Assembly (NCBI GenBank): GCA_034401795.1
Contig: CM067360.1
Location: 124,227,901 to 124,291,900 of the forward strand
Direction: 5' to 3'
DNA from: Chaetoderma sp. LZ-2023a
Taxonomy: Eukaryota > Mollusca > Caudofoveata > Chaetodermatida > Chaetodermatidae
Length of the DNA stretch: 64,000 bases
In this document: positions 23,701 to 36,400 of the stretch, one piece after another
How the letters are laid out: each line of letters begins with the position of its first letter
How positions within the stretch are numbered: the first letter of the stretch is position 1
Translations under genes and position numbers: made by a program
Notes under the pieces: generated by a model
What the model was told of the DNA's origin: nothing
What the model saw: only the letters and a program-made list of their open reading frames with translations
The model's database searches: none

Positions 23701-24843
23701 TCTCCTGGAGCCTTTTCACCACAGAGTATGATAACCTGTTAATAGAATTAGTACCCTGCATGTTTTCCCAGATATGAGCGAATCCAATCTGCATTAAAAA
23801 CTGTTTTATCTTGCACCCGAAACTCTTACCAAAACACTTTATCAATCGAAATGCGTGAAATGGCGTCTCATACTTCGCCCTCTTACGGTAGAAGCCTTTG
23901 ATTTTTCTGATTTTTCAGTGGAGGACTACCGTTAAAAGGGGAATCCCCTTTTATATCCCCCCACCCACCCCCACCCCCCTCCCACCCCCACCCCACCCCT
24001 ACCCCGAAGTTCAAGTTCAAGTTCAAAGTTGCTTTATTTCATGGTTTTTTCTATACAATAAATACAATCTAAACAGGCAGTCCATCAAAGGCATGGCCTA
24101 TTGGGTGATGGACTCCTTACACACATTACAACATTTATACATTGACATATATATACGACACACAAGACAGTGGCACAGTGACAAAATGGTGAAAAGCTAC
24201 CTTGATATGAAAGTCCAGGACTATTTTAGTTTGTTTTGTGGAGTTCGGACATAAACTTTGATATATATGTCATATATACATGTATTTAATACATATATGT
24301 CTTCCATTAGGCAGTGGGTGGGTAGGGCTGTCCCTTCTTTGATGTTTACATAGATATATGCCACTATGTGCACAAACATAAAACACACGGCATTCAAACA
24401 CATATTTATGGCATTAATATTTAAATACACTCATACATATTTGCTTAACTTGACTTAATTAAACATATATTATACATATACTCCCTAATTACATCATTAT
24501 CTCATTTTATTTAAATTTAGTTTGGAGTGGTTTATTATTATATAGGTCTTTTGTATGCTACTGAGGGTGGGGGGGGGGCAGGGAAGAGCTCATCACTGTA
24601 ATATAAAGTTGAGATGGTTAGAGTTTGTTAAGAATCAATAGATGCGTTGATCGTTTGTGGGTTATTTAGGTGTAGTAGTAGTGAAAGTAAACTGTGAAGT
24701 ATGTTTGTGTTTAGACTTCTTACTTCAATTATTAGGTTATGTTAGTTTATATATAGTGGTTGTGGTGGTGGTGGAATGTCATTAGGCTTGTATTATTATT
24801 AATTAGCAGAGAATCTGTGACCATCAGGTATAAATATATTAAT

Positions 24844-26700
24844 TTAGTATTTGTCGATCATAGATTCCCTGGCAATCTTCTTAAAGGATTTCAGGTTTAA
24901 TATGCTATCGCGTATTTTTGTACTGGTGCTGTTCCCTAGTTTTGTGGCTGCTATTGTAATTCGTCGTTTTCCTATTTCTGTTCGTGTAAATTGAGTGTGT
25001 AAATTGTGTTTTGTCCTAGTGTTGTGTTTGTGGATGTCTGTGCTTAGTGTGAAATTGGAGGCTATGGATCGTGGTAATGTATTGTGGTGAAACTCCTTTA
25101 CAATGGTGTACATCTGTAGTTTGCCTATGTCCTTTAGTTTTAATAGCTTTTCTGACTTGAATATATTCTGGCCCTTTGCTGGTTTAGAAAAGAGTTTTAG
25201 TGCCTTTTTCTGTAGACTTTGTAGTTTTGTTAGGTTGCTTTTGTGTGTATTCGTCCAGATAGCGTTACAGTAGGTGAGATGCGGAAGAACAAGGGTGCAG
25301 TATAGAGTTTTAATTGTAGCTGGTGTCATGTAAGGTTTTAGTCTTTGTATGACACCTATGCCTCTTGCCACCTTTGCTGTTACCATCTCGATTTGTTTAG
25401 CCCAGGTCAAATGTTTATCCAAATATACTCCCAAGAATTTGGCAAATAGGGCCTCCTCAATTTCTTTTTTGTTTATGTAGATTTTTGGAATTTCATCTTT
25501 TTTTAGTTTGAGGTTTGTAAATAACATATAATTTGTTTTGCCAACATTCAGCGATAATTTGTTTATTGAAAACCAGTCAGTAATTTCTTCCATTTCCTTA
25601 TTTGTTTTTCTGTATAAGGTGTCTATGTTGTCATCGCAGCAAAAAGCATTTGTGTCATCAGCGAACAGTATTAGTGACATGTGCTTGCATATGTTAGGTA
25701 GATCATTCATGTAAAGAAGGAACAGCAATGGGCCAAGAATAGATCACTGAGGAACACCACAAGTTAATTGCCTGTTTTCAGAGTATATTTCATTATATTG
25801 TACGCATTGTGTTCTTTTACTTAGGTAGTTCTGGAACCAGGTGAGTGCACTGCCTCTTATACCATAATAAGCAAGTTTTTCTAGTAAGATCTGGTGGTTG
25901 ATAGTGTCGAAAGCTTTTGAAAGGTCCAAGAAGATGCCTATTATACTTTGGTTTTTTTCCAGTGATTCAATAATTTTTTCTGTCATTTCGGCTATTGCAT
26001 GCATTGTTGAATGTTTCTCACGAAATCCATATTGCGATTTGTATAAAATTGACTTTTTGTCCAGGTAATTTGTCAGTCGATTGTACATAAGGCGCTCTAG
26101 TAACTTGGAGAAAAGTGGAAGTATGGAGACTGGTCTATAGTTTGAGAAGTTAGTAGAATCCTTGGCTTTATAAATTGGTGTAACACGTGCTATTTTTAGT
26201 TTTGATGGGAAAATGCCTTGTGGTAGGGATAAGTTGCAAATGTGACTAAGTGGGATAAGGATATCCATAACACAGGTTTTATAAATGCGCCACTTAAAAC
26301 CATCGATTCCGGCACTTTTGGCTGGGTTGAGTTTGTTTAGAACGTTAAAGATCTCTTCAGTGCTAGTAGGGTTAACGAAGAATGATGATTGATAGCTGCC
26401 TGTAAGGTAATCAGAAAATTTTTTCTCGGATGTTGATTGAATTTTGTTCGAAAGTTCTGGTCCTATATTTACGAAATAATCATTGAATCCATTGGCAATT
26501 TCGAATTTATCGGTAATGACCTTATTCTTGTGAAGAAATTGTGTCTGTTGTGCCGTATTGGTCTTGTTTAAAAGTGATTTAATGGTTTTCCATGTCTCTT
26601 TTATGTCATTTTTGGACTGTTCAAATTTCTTGTGATAATATGTTTTCTTAGCTGTTTTTATTATTTGGTCTAATTTATTTCTATATTTTTTAAACTGAAT
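24844..26700 (-). pseudogene. LINE reverse transcriptase, one nonsense codon
   Basis: From about 26700 the frame carries the linker, then the RT: 'ARVTPIYKAKDSTNFSNYRP', 'SILPLFSKLLERLM', 'SQYGFREKHST', 'FLDLSKAFDTINHQIL' (first catalytic Asp) and 'LTCGVPQ' followed by TGA (25744-25746) where relatives have GSILGPLLF. Reading resumes directly with 'SILGPLLFLLYMNDLPN' and 'LILFADDTNAF' (catalytic FADD), then the thumb region 'KFLGVYLDKHLTWAKQI' and a C-terminal region to the stop at 24844. Apart from the single nonsense codon this part is open. Confidence 0.9.
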
Positions 26701-26710
26701 TTCATTGTAA

Positions 26711-27679
26711 TTAGTTTGACACTTGATAAAAGTAGGTATTTAATAAGTTAATGAAGTCTTTGGTATGACAACATTTCTGTTGCTGCAGATCAATATTGAA
26801 ATCACCCATAAGGTAGGCTGTTTTATTTTCCTTTTGTATTGTATCCAGAATTCTGCTCAAAGCTTCAATGAATTGTTTGTTGTCACTGTCAGGAGGCCTG
26901 TAGATTGTGCCAACAATTTTATTTCTACCTTTTTGAATCGGAATTTCGATAAATATTGTTTCAATGTATTCTTCCATTATGGAAAAGTTTTCACGCAAAA
27001 TGAATTGAATATTGTCTTTTATGTACATGCCTACACCACCTCCACCATCCTTGTTAATTATGTCAGATCTGTGCTTTTCGATAAATGTATAGTTATTCTT
27101 GTTAACTAGAGTAGTAGGTAAGTTTACTTTTAGCCAAGTCTCTGTAATTCCAATAATTCCAAACTCGTGTGCACTCATATCTAGGAAATTATTTAACTTG
27201 TCATTGTTCTTCAGTATCGATCGAGTGTTTGCGTGCATGAGTGAGAGTGCAATGCTTTCTTTACTGTTTGTTATAAAGTCATTAAATTGGCTTAGAAGTG
27301 TATAGTTACAAGTTTGTGGAGGTATGGATAAGTCAGTTCTAGCATCTTTTGAGTTGATGTCTCTATACGTGTGGGTGTTAAGTTTGAAGGGATTTAGAAT
27401 TAGGTCTTGTATGTGCTCTATGTAGTTATATTCAATATGTGGATTCATGATTGCAAGTGTGTAGTCAGCATCATCACTAATGTGATTGAAAGGGAATAAA
27501 GATTTGTTGCAGTTTAGACACCACCATGGCTGGTCATCTAACTCAAGATGGAGATAATCAGAAGCAGTGAGTTTAGAACATCTTAAGTGAACCCACTCCG
27601 AACACAAGTCGCATAATAAGGCTTTTTGATTAGTTCTAACAGGTCTCTTACAGGATGAGCAGGGGAATTTGGTTGGCAT
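26711..27679 (-). pseudogene. LINE ORF: PHD finger fused to truncated APE endonuclease
   Basis: The protein starts with 'MPTKFPCSSCKRPV' and a PHD-type finger: C-x2-C, 'LLCDLCSEWVHLRC' and 'WWCLNC', about residues 8-58. An APE-type endonuclease begins at about residue 135 with 'LMHANTRSILKN', 'GIIGITETWL' (catalytic Glu) and 'GGGGVGMYIK', then 'VGTIYRPP' and 'LMGDFNIDL' (Asp/Asn). The frame ends at about 26711, shortly after GDFN. The later catalytic strand and the SDH motif are missing, and the next recognisable sequence is already the linker to the RT. I infer an internal deletion of a few hundred bases near 26715-26730. PHD and endonuclease lie in one reading frame, unlike the two-ORF LINE at 9-15 kb. 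Confidence 0.85.
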
Positions 27680-27712
27680 GGTAAGGATAGAAGAAGAAAA
27701 AAGCCGAAACAA

Positions 27713-29515
27713 CTATAGCTTTACTCTAGCTTCCTTCTCGGGCCACTGTTTGGATCCCTCCAGATAATTAGGATGCTTTCTTAATTCCATTACAATAAAT
27801 TATAAGCCAATGATCAAAGCTATATATAGTTATTGATTTCATCAACGCATTTTCTCAAATAAGAAAGAATCAGGACTGGTTTCCATACAAATTGTTGCTT
27901 GGATCTTAAATTAGCGTGGCGAATCACGAATACCGCGATATTACTACCGGATAGGCCTACCTTATTGTATCCAGATACGCCCGACACAGATATCATTCAA
28001 GCTTACAGTTCATATCGATTTCCACAATTATAGGTCGGTTTACATCTGTGACCATTGACATAAAACTGGGCGTATTTTGCGGGAAAACGCTGGTGTTGAT
28101 TATATAAATGGTGTTTTTTTAAAGTTGTTGCAATCCTTGGCAGCAACGCACATAATTGTTTCAAAGATTGGCATTGCGTCTCCAGTAGGCTATATAAAGA
28201 AGTGGACTAAACGTGGTTACCCGGCGATGAACTAGTTTATAAATAGGCGATTCTTTCATAATTGAGGTTCGCTAGGCTGGGTAAAAATCACAATAGAACT
28301 AGAGGAATGCGGAGAAAAATATGTAGTCGTGACTGTCAGTTAGTCACTCGAGATTAACATAACATGAATAGGTGCGTAAGCGGGTGCCAATTGGCGGGGT
28401 CTGCCCTAAGCTGAGTAATACCTTGTTGACCCACCTTTAATTGGAGTATATAGATTGTATGAGTAGACTTTGATTAAACCCGTTGACGTATCGAGTGCCT
28501 CTACATAATGGAGGATTCCACATTATCCATCAATCATATGCCGTCATAATCAAGTACGCGACGTGCATGGTGACGTCATAATCAATACGTCATGAAAGGC
28601 GTGGTTAGGTTCTTCACGAACATTTAATTGATGACAGACTGCGTTGCACGAATTGTATGTCTTTACTATTTAATAAACATATGCTGCTGAATATTTTGAA
28701 ACTAATTTGCCTGGGCGCTGTTGCTGCCAAACCTGTATAGTTTTCTGGAAATTGATAGTGAGTTCAGGGATGCGATCGATCCCAACACGGGCGAAGTGTG
28801 GGTGGACGCTAAAGATGGGCGGGACATAGCTAAAACTGGATTCATCCATTATCAACGTGCATAATATAGTAATCGAGTGAAATTGGATAAATCAGAGGCT
28901 GATTTAGCTAAGAAAATTTCTCAGCTTCCTGTTGGCGTTGGTGTTCCTAAGACATTTTAATAGCTGGTCCCGCCGTCCCACTGCAATGATCTGCTTCATA
29001 CTTTGGTGGAACCTTGTTCGTGGGGTCTCAAAGATGTATGCCGATTTTGGGATCAGCAACAGCTTTCAGCAACATTGTTTTCAAAATGGACAGTTTTGGC
29101 ACAGTTTTCAATAACACTGGGTCTACTAGAGCGATATTCTCCAAACTTGGATCTATATGTTTGTCCATGCTGTCCAGAATATGTGTGCCAATTTTGGCGT
29201 TAAAACGCAACAGTTTTCAGCAATAGCTTTCAGAAATATTCGATCGTTTTCAAAATATGGTCGTGAGCCTCATATCCGACTATTGTCAGGACCGGTTTCT
29301 GCCTTACTGCTATCTTTGTAGTACTTGAATACGGGTGCTTGTAAACAAACCATTGCACGTTTGACATGTCATTTAATATCTTGAGAAATGATTGATCCCG
29401 ATATCAGTAGAGCGAACTTATATATGTGTCATATAATAGTTTACGTTTTTGTGTAGATCGAACAACAGAACGTTTGGAAGTAACGTAATATACGAAAACC
29501 GGTGTCGAAGTAGGC
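27713..29515. other. Intergenic stretch and upstream region of the myosin gene
   Basis: It holds a variant MITE-A copy (28514-28843). No other gene is seen. The 5' UTR and promoter of the myosin gene should lie near its right end. No convincing TATA box can be assigned; 'tatatatgtgtcatataat' at about 29420 is only AT-rich. Confidence 0.5.
28514..28843. mobile_element. MITE-A variant copy (one palindrome arm)
   Basis: It begins GATTCCAC and ends with CTGGATT, the variant end type shared with 46499-46881. Inside are 'gaattgtatgtctttactat', 'tgctgaatattttgaaacta', 'atcgatcccaacacggg' and 'gatgggcgggacatagct'. Only one arm of the central palindrome remains. Confidence 0.75.
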
Positions 29516-29641
29516 ATGGATCGAAACAAGGAAACCGAAAGCGAAAGTGTCGATGTGGACGATTTGGCCAGCTTATCGCACCTTGATGAGAATGTCTTAT
29601 TGTCGCAGTTGGACTCTAGATACAAACAAAATAAGATATAT
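29516..29641 (+). CDS. Unconventional myosin, exon 1 (start of motor head)
   Basis: This exon encodes the first 42 residues of a myosin motor, an actin-based ATPase. After an acidic leader ('MDRNKETESESVDVDD') come 'DLASLSHLDEN' and 'LLSQLDSRYKQNKIY', the standard beginning of a myosin head (VDDL..L..L.E..ll..L..Ry....IY). The exon ends TAT|GTAAGT at 29641/29642, phase 0. An in-frame TAA lies at 29486-29488, 10 codons before the ATG, which supports this start and argues against an N-terminal kinase or SH3-like domain encoded upstream in the same exon. An upstream acceptor ('tttttgtgtag' near 29456) would still put that stop in the mRNA. The class is unsettled: class III-like, or the head of a molluscan myosin-chitin synthase. 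Confidence 0.88.
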
Positions 29642-29699
29642 GTAAGTTTGATGATAATTCGCACCCATTTTTAGGAATTCTTAGTTAATAGGCCTATAT

Positions 29700-29945
29700 G
29701 ACATGATAATTTGATTAAATGTATTGTATCGTACTCTATCGTCTATGTCCTTTGTAATATAAAATATCCATGTAAATGTATATAAATGTTATATGTACAA
29801 ACATAATATTACAAATTTATGTTATATGTCAAGGGTCCAGCGCATCATTATCATAGGCCTTGCCTTTGGTGGACACCTGTATTGATTATTGAATTGTTTA
29901 ACTATTTACCGATATGGAAATAAAGAATCTTGAATCTTGATATCT
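29700..29945 (+). mobile_element. 3' end of a LINE (UTR and short terminal repeats)
   Basis: The sequence ends 'gaaataaagaatcttgaatcttgata', a polyadenylation-like AATAAA followed by two (TCTTGAA) units, as in CR1-like LINE termini. No coding part is present. It lies in the myosin intron just after exon 1, in sense orientation. Confidence 0.55.
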
Positions 29946-31284
29946 TACTGTCATCAGAAATCGTGGCTTGGCCTAGCAATAATCTCGGACCAACTATTTT
30001 TATAATATGAAAAATGGGCGTTGACTATAAGCGAACAGGCTATATCTTGATTCTAACCCCTCCCATATAGGGTTACTACAAGCTTTCTGTTTGCCGCGAA
30101 ATCTGGTTAAACCTATACATAAAATTATGTAGATAATGTTTTCAATGTCTGCAACATTTTCCCTGATAACATAACCATAACTAGATTTAAATTCAGGATT
30201 TACCCAGATGTGCCTCATAGATGGAGGTAGAAGCTAAATAATAGCCTACGTCCATAGTTCAATCTCATATGGGTCGTGGGTGCAAAACGGCGTGGAACCC
30301 ATATGGGAAACAAAATGGAGCCCATATTGGAATGTTATCAGGGTTATTAAGTATATGGGTATCGTTTTTGCCATACAAAGAAAGCGGTAAAAATAATAAC
30401 AAATAAACTTCAGTTATCACTTCGTGAATGGTACGAATAAGGATATAGCCGTAAGTCTGAAGGCGTTTTCGTCTGAAATAGACCTTACACATTAGTGTAT
30501 TTGGGTAAAATACCTTCCCAGAATGAATCGCGCGTACCACTTCCGGCTGGTAACCATGATAGGCGATGAGCAAACAACATTTCTTTACCATGGGAATCAG
30601 ATACAGTGCACTTTAGGCAATGCATATGAAAAACTATGTTCATAATATTTTTGAAGTCATACATCATTGGAAAGATAACCCAGTTTTCTATACATTTCTG
30701 TATTAGTTTTTATAGTTTTATAAAATGTAATATAGTTGATTCCAATTAAAAAATATCCCCTATTGTCCACTTGATTTAATGAATCTAAGTCGAATGGCGT
30801 ATTTTATATAAGCAAATAACTCAGTGAAAACCTTACAAAAATATAAAATATAATGCATTGATGTTTCAGCAATTGAATGCGCTTTGCAATGATATATAAT
30901 TTAAATAATATAATGATTTTAGTTTATCATAGGAATGCTTTAGATTACGGTGTACTTTAGTGCAAAAGTAACTCAACGTGGGTCAGCAGCTTGTTGTCGG
31001 CGGTACCAGCCAGCAGTTTTGCTCTGAGCATTGATTTAGGGGAATCCCGTCGTAAATGCCGGATGTCAATGTGGGAAAGGCGTATTACAAGGTTTTTTAA
31101 TTCCGAAAGTTCATTAGTCGGAAATTCTGAAGGTTCATAAGTTATGACGGTTCCTAAGTCTGTAGGTTTGTTAGTCCGATTTTTATGCATTTCCCACGCT
31201 TATATTATAAATTAGTACTATATCTAGGGCATATACATTGTTAAATTCGAAAATCCAACACTATAGTCTTTTAGCAAGCATGGG
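29946..31284. other. Intron 1 sequence without recognised feature
   Basis: I see no exon, RNA or mobile element with confidence. The 108- and 77-codon frames on the - strand have no motif. Confidence 0.5.
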
Positions 31285-32042
31285 GCTCATTTTCATGACT
31301 GACGGAGTCAATAGTTGACTGACGCAGTCCGTGGTTCCTGCATTTTGGCATTGATCGGAAGTTGAAGATTTACTGACTTGGTTCGTCAAACCATTGACCA
31401 AGTTTTTATCTCAGTTCGTTGTTGCCAATGGTTACTGGTTTCGTAAATTTCAAGATGGCAGTACCCAGCTAAATTTTACAACTTATTTGAATGACGAGAT
31501 CTCGTCAATACTTTAGTGTATGCGGTCGTCTGCGATTTACATAGACTGAAATTAAAGTCTCAATCGAATTACCATCAAATTAATTGCTAAAGTAAATGCA
31601 CGAATGTTTGTGGGTTCAGAACATTGCCACAAAATTGCAATCAGCAAGCCTCGTCAATTAAGGGCCCATTTTCGCAACTGAAATTGTCAGTGAACCACTG
31701 ACGCAGTCCGTGGTTTGTGCGTTTTGGCGTTCCTGAAGTTGATTTACTGACTTGGTTCATCAAACCAGTGACCGGGTTTTGATCTTGGTTCATTGTTACC
31801 AATGGTTACTGGTTCGTAAATTTCAAGATGAATTTTACAAGATGAATTTTACAACTTATTTGAATGATGAAATCTCATCAATATGTTTAGTGGATGTGAT
31901 CGTCTGCGATTTACATAGAATAAAATTAAAGTATGAATCGAAATACGATCAAATTAATTGCTACAGTTAACGCAATGTAGAATGCTTTTGGGTTCAGAAC
32001 ATTGCCACAAAATTACAATTGGAAAACATCGCCAATTTGCAT
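31285..32042. repeat. Two-copy tandem duplication of about 379 bp
   Basis: Unit 1 (31285-31663) and unit 2 (31664-32042) share 'gacgcagtccgtggtt', 'gatttactgacttggttc', 'ccaatggttactgg', 'acaacttatttgaatga', 'cgtctgcgatttacatag' and 'gggttcagaacattgccac' at an offset of 379. Divergence is moderate. Confidence 0.8.
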
Positions 32043-32439
32043 AAATGGCGTTTTGGCATTTCTGGTTCGTGGTCAGTGGTTCGTGGTTTAAACCAAATCA
32101 TAAAATTCACTGATTCTGTCAGTTCTGAAAACAAGCCCTTAACTGCATTATTTGACGAGAACTTTGCATCCACCAGCAGGTGCGAGAATACATTGTGAAT
32201 ATGTATGTATGTGCATGATTTAGAAGCCGAATCTAACAAGATAACAGAAAAAGCAAGCTGTTACAAGGATATTAAATAGATTCAAATCCAGGTTAAATGG
32301 AAATTATAATGCATGACCCTGGGTATCACTGAGAGGGTGGATTGGTAGATTTTGCACAGATTCAAGTTTTTATTAAAAGCAATATAATTGGATGTGAGAT
32401 AAATCGGTTGTATAATTAGGCAGGCAAACTGCAATTTTT

Positions 32440-35400
32440 GATTCAATCAAAAGAATACGCATTCGATTATTAACAGGATTAGTGAAAGAATTAATTAATG
32501 AATCGATTCATTGAGTGAGTGATCAGACTAGTAAGCAATCAATCCAACAATTTATAATAAACCAATTACTTATTTAACCAGTGGATTGATCTTGAAATCA
32601 ATCATCTAATTAAACAATGGTCCTTCAACCGATCAACTAATTGACCAATCATTCAATCGATCAAATGGTAAATTAATTTATCTTTCAATCAATCAGTTAA
32701 TCAGTCAACCAGTTGATCAATTAATTTAGCAAGTAACAACCGATTGATTGGACAAGTAATAGATCAATCGGCCAATCAATCAATGATCTGTTAGTCAATC
32801 AATCAACCAATTACCTAACCAGTCGATTAATCAATATATCAGCCAATTAACCAATAACCTGCCAATCAGTCAATAAAGCAAACAATTGCTCAACCAGTTA
32901 TTCTATCAATCAATCAGCTAATCAGTACGTATCAGCCAATCAATCAAGTATATGTCAATCAGTGAATAAATCCATCAATCGATCAACCAGTTGTTGAAAT
33001 CAATCAGTCAATCAATCATTCTATCAGTTACTTCTCCAGGAGATTAATCAATCTAACCGCTGAGCAGTCATTTGGCCGACATGGCCGACAGTCAAACAAT
33101 TGATCAATCATTGGCCGACAGTCAATCAATTGACCAATCAGTCAATTGGTTAAACAATCCATTACTTGATCGGTCAGTCGAATAATCGATCAATCATCCA
33201 GTTGGTTGGTCTGTCAGCCCATCAAGCCATTGATCAAGCAATAAAGTGATCGATCAATCAATCAATCAGCCGATAGATCAATCAATCAAACCTAGCAATC
33301 AATCAACCCTAATCAATCAATCAATAAACACTAATCAATCGACCGACCAGCCAGTCAGTCACCTAGCAAAGCGATCGATCTATCAAGCAATCGATCATTC
33401 AGTTCATTAATTGATCAATCAGTCAATTGTTCAGTCAATTAATCCATTAGATTAATTAATCTATCAATCAACCAAACAATGGTCAGTCAATCAACTGTAC
33501 GATTGGTTAATCAGTCAGTCGACAAATCAGGCATTTCATTGACCAGGTGGTTGTCCAATCAATCAATCAGTTGATTGATTGATTGATCTGTCCAGCGATT
33601 GCATCTATCAATCAAGAAATTTAACAATTGATCATTTGTTGATCCTTCAATCAATCAAATAATCAATCAATTGATCAAATAGTCAAGCAACTGAAAAATC
33701 AATCAATCGATGACTTGATGTGTTTGGTCAGGTAGTTGATTGGTTAATTGATTGATCAATCAACTAGTTTACCAATCAATCGATCATTAGATTGATTGAT
33801 TCGTCACTTGATCAAACGAGCGATTGCTCTGGATTAATCACTCAATCAATCAATCATTCAATCAGTTTATCAGTTACATGTGCTTTTTCACAAGTGTAAT
33901 CAATCTAACCACAGAGCAGTCATTTGGCCCACAGTCAATCAAGTGATCAATTCGGCCAATTTATGGTTCAATCAATCTGTTAATTAATTGCTCAAATAAT
34001 CAATCGATCAGTTGATTGAGGAATCACACAATCAAACAATAATTGGTCAATCAATTCATCTTGCAATCTAGAAATCAGTTAATAAATTGATCAATCAATC
34101 GAGAAATCAATTACTTATCATGTAGAGTTAGCAATCGATCAAGAATACATAAATCAATCAATCGATCGAGGGAACAATCATTTAAAATTGATTGATCAGA
34201 CAATCGATCGATCAAGAAATCATTCAATTGTTTGATCAGTCGGTCAATTGATCAGTTATCTGATGGATTGATCTGTCAATTAATAAATCGATTAATTGGT
34301 TATGCTATTGATTAATCCATCTGTTGATTAATTGAGCAGTCAATCAATGAACCAATCACTCAATCAATTTATTAATCTGATTGTTTGGTCGATTGATTTG
34401 TCAATCAATCAACAAATCAATTTACTGATCAGCTGCTTGTTCAATCAATCAATTAATCAAATGATCAGGCAGTCAATCAATGGACCAAAAAATCATTTAA
34501 TTGATTTATCAATCAATCAGTCAATCAATCTGCCAGGCAGTTGTTCAAGCAAGCAAGCAAGCAATTGATTAAATGATCGACCAATCATTCAGGCAATGAA
34601 TCAGTTAAAATCAATCAACTGATTGATTGATTGATTAATTAATTGTCTTATCAAGTCATCAGCCAATCAATCAATGATACATCAATCAACCAATTACTTA
34701 ACCAGTAGATTAATCAATTTAAAAACACTTATCCAGCACTCGTATCCACCCACACATGCACTCGGCCATCAAGCCACTCGCCCAGCCATCCAGCTGCTCA
34801 ATCGGTCACTCAGCCAATCAATACGCCACTCAGCCAATCAACATGCCACTCCACCCACTGAATCACACCTTCAATCACCTACACAATTACACAATTAATT
34901 ACCGAATAAATCACAATCTCAGTCAGTCAGTTCAGCCAGTCGGTTGGCTGTCATTGGTTCAGCCGGCTACCCAGCCAACCAAACAGCCAGTCGGTAACTG
35001 ATTCACTCAGTCATCAATTCCATCAGCCAGCCATTTAGCCTGTCATTTGGCCCACAGTCAATCAAGTGATCAATTCGGCCAATCTATGGGTCAATCAATC
35101 TCTTAATTAATTGCTCAGATAATCAATCGATCAGTTGATTGAGGAATCACACAATCAAACAATAATTTGTTAATCAATTCATCTTACAATCTAGAAATCA
35201 GTTAATAAATTGATCAATCAATCGAGAAATCAATTACTTATCATGTAGAGTTAGCAATCGATCAAGAATACATAAATCAATCAATCGCTCGAGCGATCAA
35301 TCATTTTAACTTGATTGATCAGACAATCGATCGATCAAGAAATCATTCAATTGTTTGATCAGTCGGTCAATTGATCAGTTATCTGATGGATTGATCTGTC

Positions 35401-36190
35401 AATTAATAAATCAATTAATTGGTTAAGCTATTGATTAATCCATCTGTTGATTAATTGAGCAGTCAATCAATAAACCAATCACTCAGTCAATTTATTAATC
35501 TGATTGTTTGGTCGATTGATTTGTCAATCAATCAACAAATCAATTTACTGATCAGCTGCTTGTTCAATCAGTCAATCAATTAATCAAATGATCAGTCAAT
35601 CAATCGACCAAATAACCATTTAATTGATTTATCAATCAATCAGTCAATCAATCTGCCAGCCAGTTGTTCAAGCAAGCAAGCAATTGATTAAATGATTGAT
35701 CAATCATTCAGGCAATGAATCAATTAAAATCAGTCAACTGATTGATTGATTAATTGTCTTATCAAGCTATCAGCCAATCAATCAATGATACATCAATCAA
35801 CTAATTACTTAACCAGTAGATTAATCAATTTAAAAACACTTATCCAGCACTCCTATCCACCCATTCACGCACTCAGCCATCAAGCCACTCGCCCAGCCAT
35901 CCAGCTGCTCAATCAGTCACTCAGCCAATCAACATGCCACTCGGCCAATCAACATGCCGCTCCACCCACTGAATCACACCTTTAATCACCTACACAATTA
36001 ATTACCGAATAAATCACACTGTCAGTCAGTCAGTTCAGCCAGTCGGTTGGCTGTCATTAGTTCAGTCGGCTGCCCAGCCAACCAAACAGCCAGTCGGTAA
36101 CTGATTCACTCAGTCATCAATTCCGTCAGCCAGCCATTTAGTCTATCAGCCAAGTCAGTGGGTCAGTCAGTCAGCTAGTCAGCACAAATG
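32440..36190. repeat. 3.7-kb CAAT/TGAT tetranucleotide-derived field
   Basis: Nearly every base belongs to words of the set CAAT, TCAA, ATCA and their complements (TGAT, TTGA), interrupted by substitutions. Many short palindromes result (TTGATCAA, ATCGATCGAT). From 34735 to 35040 and 35850 to 36190 the words shift to CAGCCA/CACTC. No coding frame of note; the few Ser/Asn/Gln-rich frames are repeat products. Confidence 0.9.
33918..36142. repeat. Tandem duplication of about 1.12 kb inside the CAAT field
   Basis: The block beginning 'gtcatttggcccacagtcaa' at 33919 repeats at 35042. The two copies run in parallel to 'cagccagccatttag' at about 35035 and about 36140. Identity is clearly higher than between other parts of the field, so this duplication is recent relative to the tetranucleotide expansion. 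Confidence 0.85.
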
Positions 36191-36219
36191 TTCGAAATGT
36201 ACACAAATGTATCAAAATT

Positions 36220-36400
36220 TGGACTACTGAACCTTCTGACTAATGGACCTTCGGACTAATGAACCATGTGATATCGGACTGACAGACCATAAGAATTGCG
36301 AACCTTCGAAATATAGACCCAAACAGAATTTTAGACTATTGAACCTTCGGACCTATGCACCTTCGGAATATCGACCTGCCTGCCCCCCCCCCCCCCCCCT
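36220..36400. repeat. Short degenerate minisatellite and C-run
   Basis: Units like 'ttcggactaatgaacc' recur ('gaaccttctgactaatgg', 'accttcggactaatgaacc', 'gaaccttcggacctatg'). They are followed by a run of 17 C at about 36383-36399. Confidence 0.6.

Larger units (their letters stand above)
24006..27712 (-). mobile_element. LINE-2 of window: PHD + endonuclease + RT element
   Basis: A single-ORF type LINE on the - strand. ATG is near 27679; ORF pieces are 27679 to about 26715, about 26720-25744 and 25743-24844. The 3' UTR runs to 24006 and ends in a (TTGAAC)n-like tail ('ttcaagttcaagttcaaag' on +). The first coding piece breaks inside the endonuclease, and one nonsense codon splits the RT. Two small defects plus an internal deletion make it inactive, but it is younger than the LINE at 9-15 kb. 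Confidence 0.88.

Noticed and set aside
30957-31190. 77-codon frame on the - strand
   Set aside because: Its sequence overlaps minisatellite-like 'ttcggaaattctgaaggttc' words and has no motif.
32440-36190. CRISPR-like array or clustered repeat locus
   Set aside because: There is no constant repeat with unique spacers. It is a degenerate tetranucleotide field in a eukaryotic intron.
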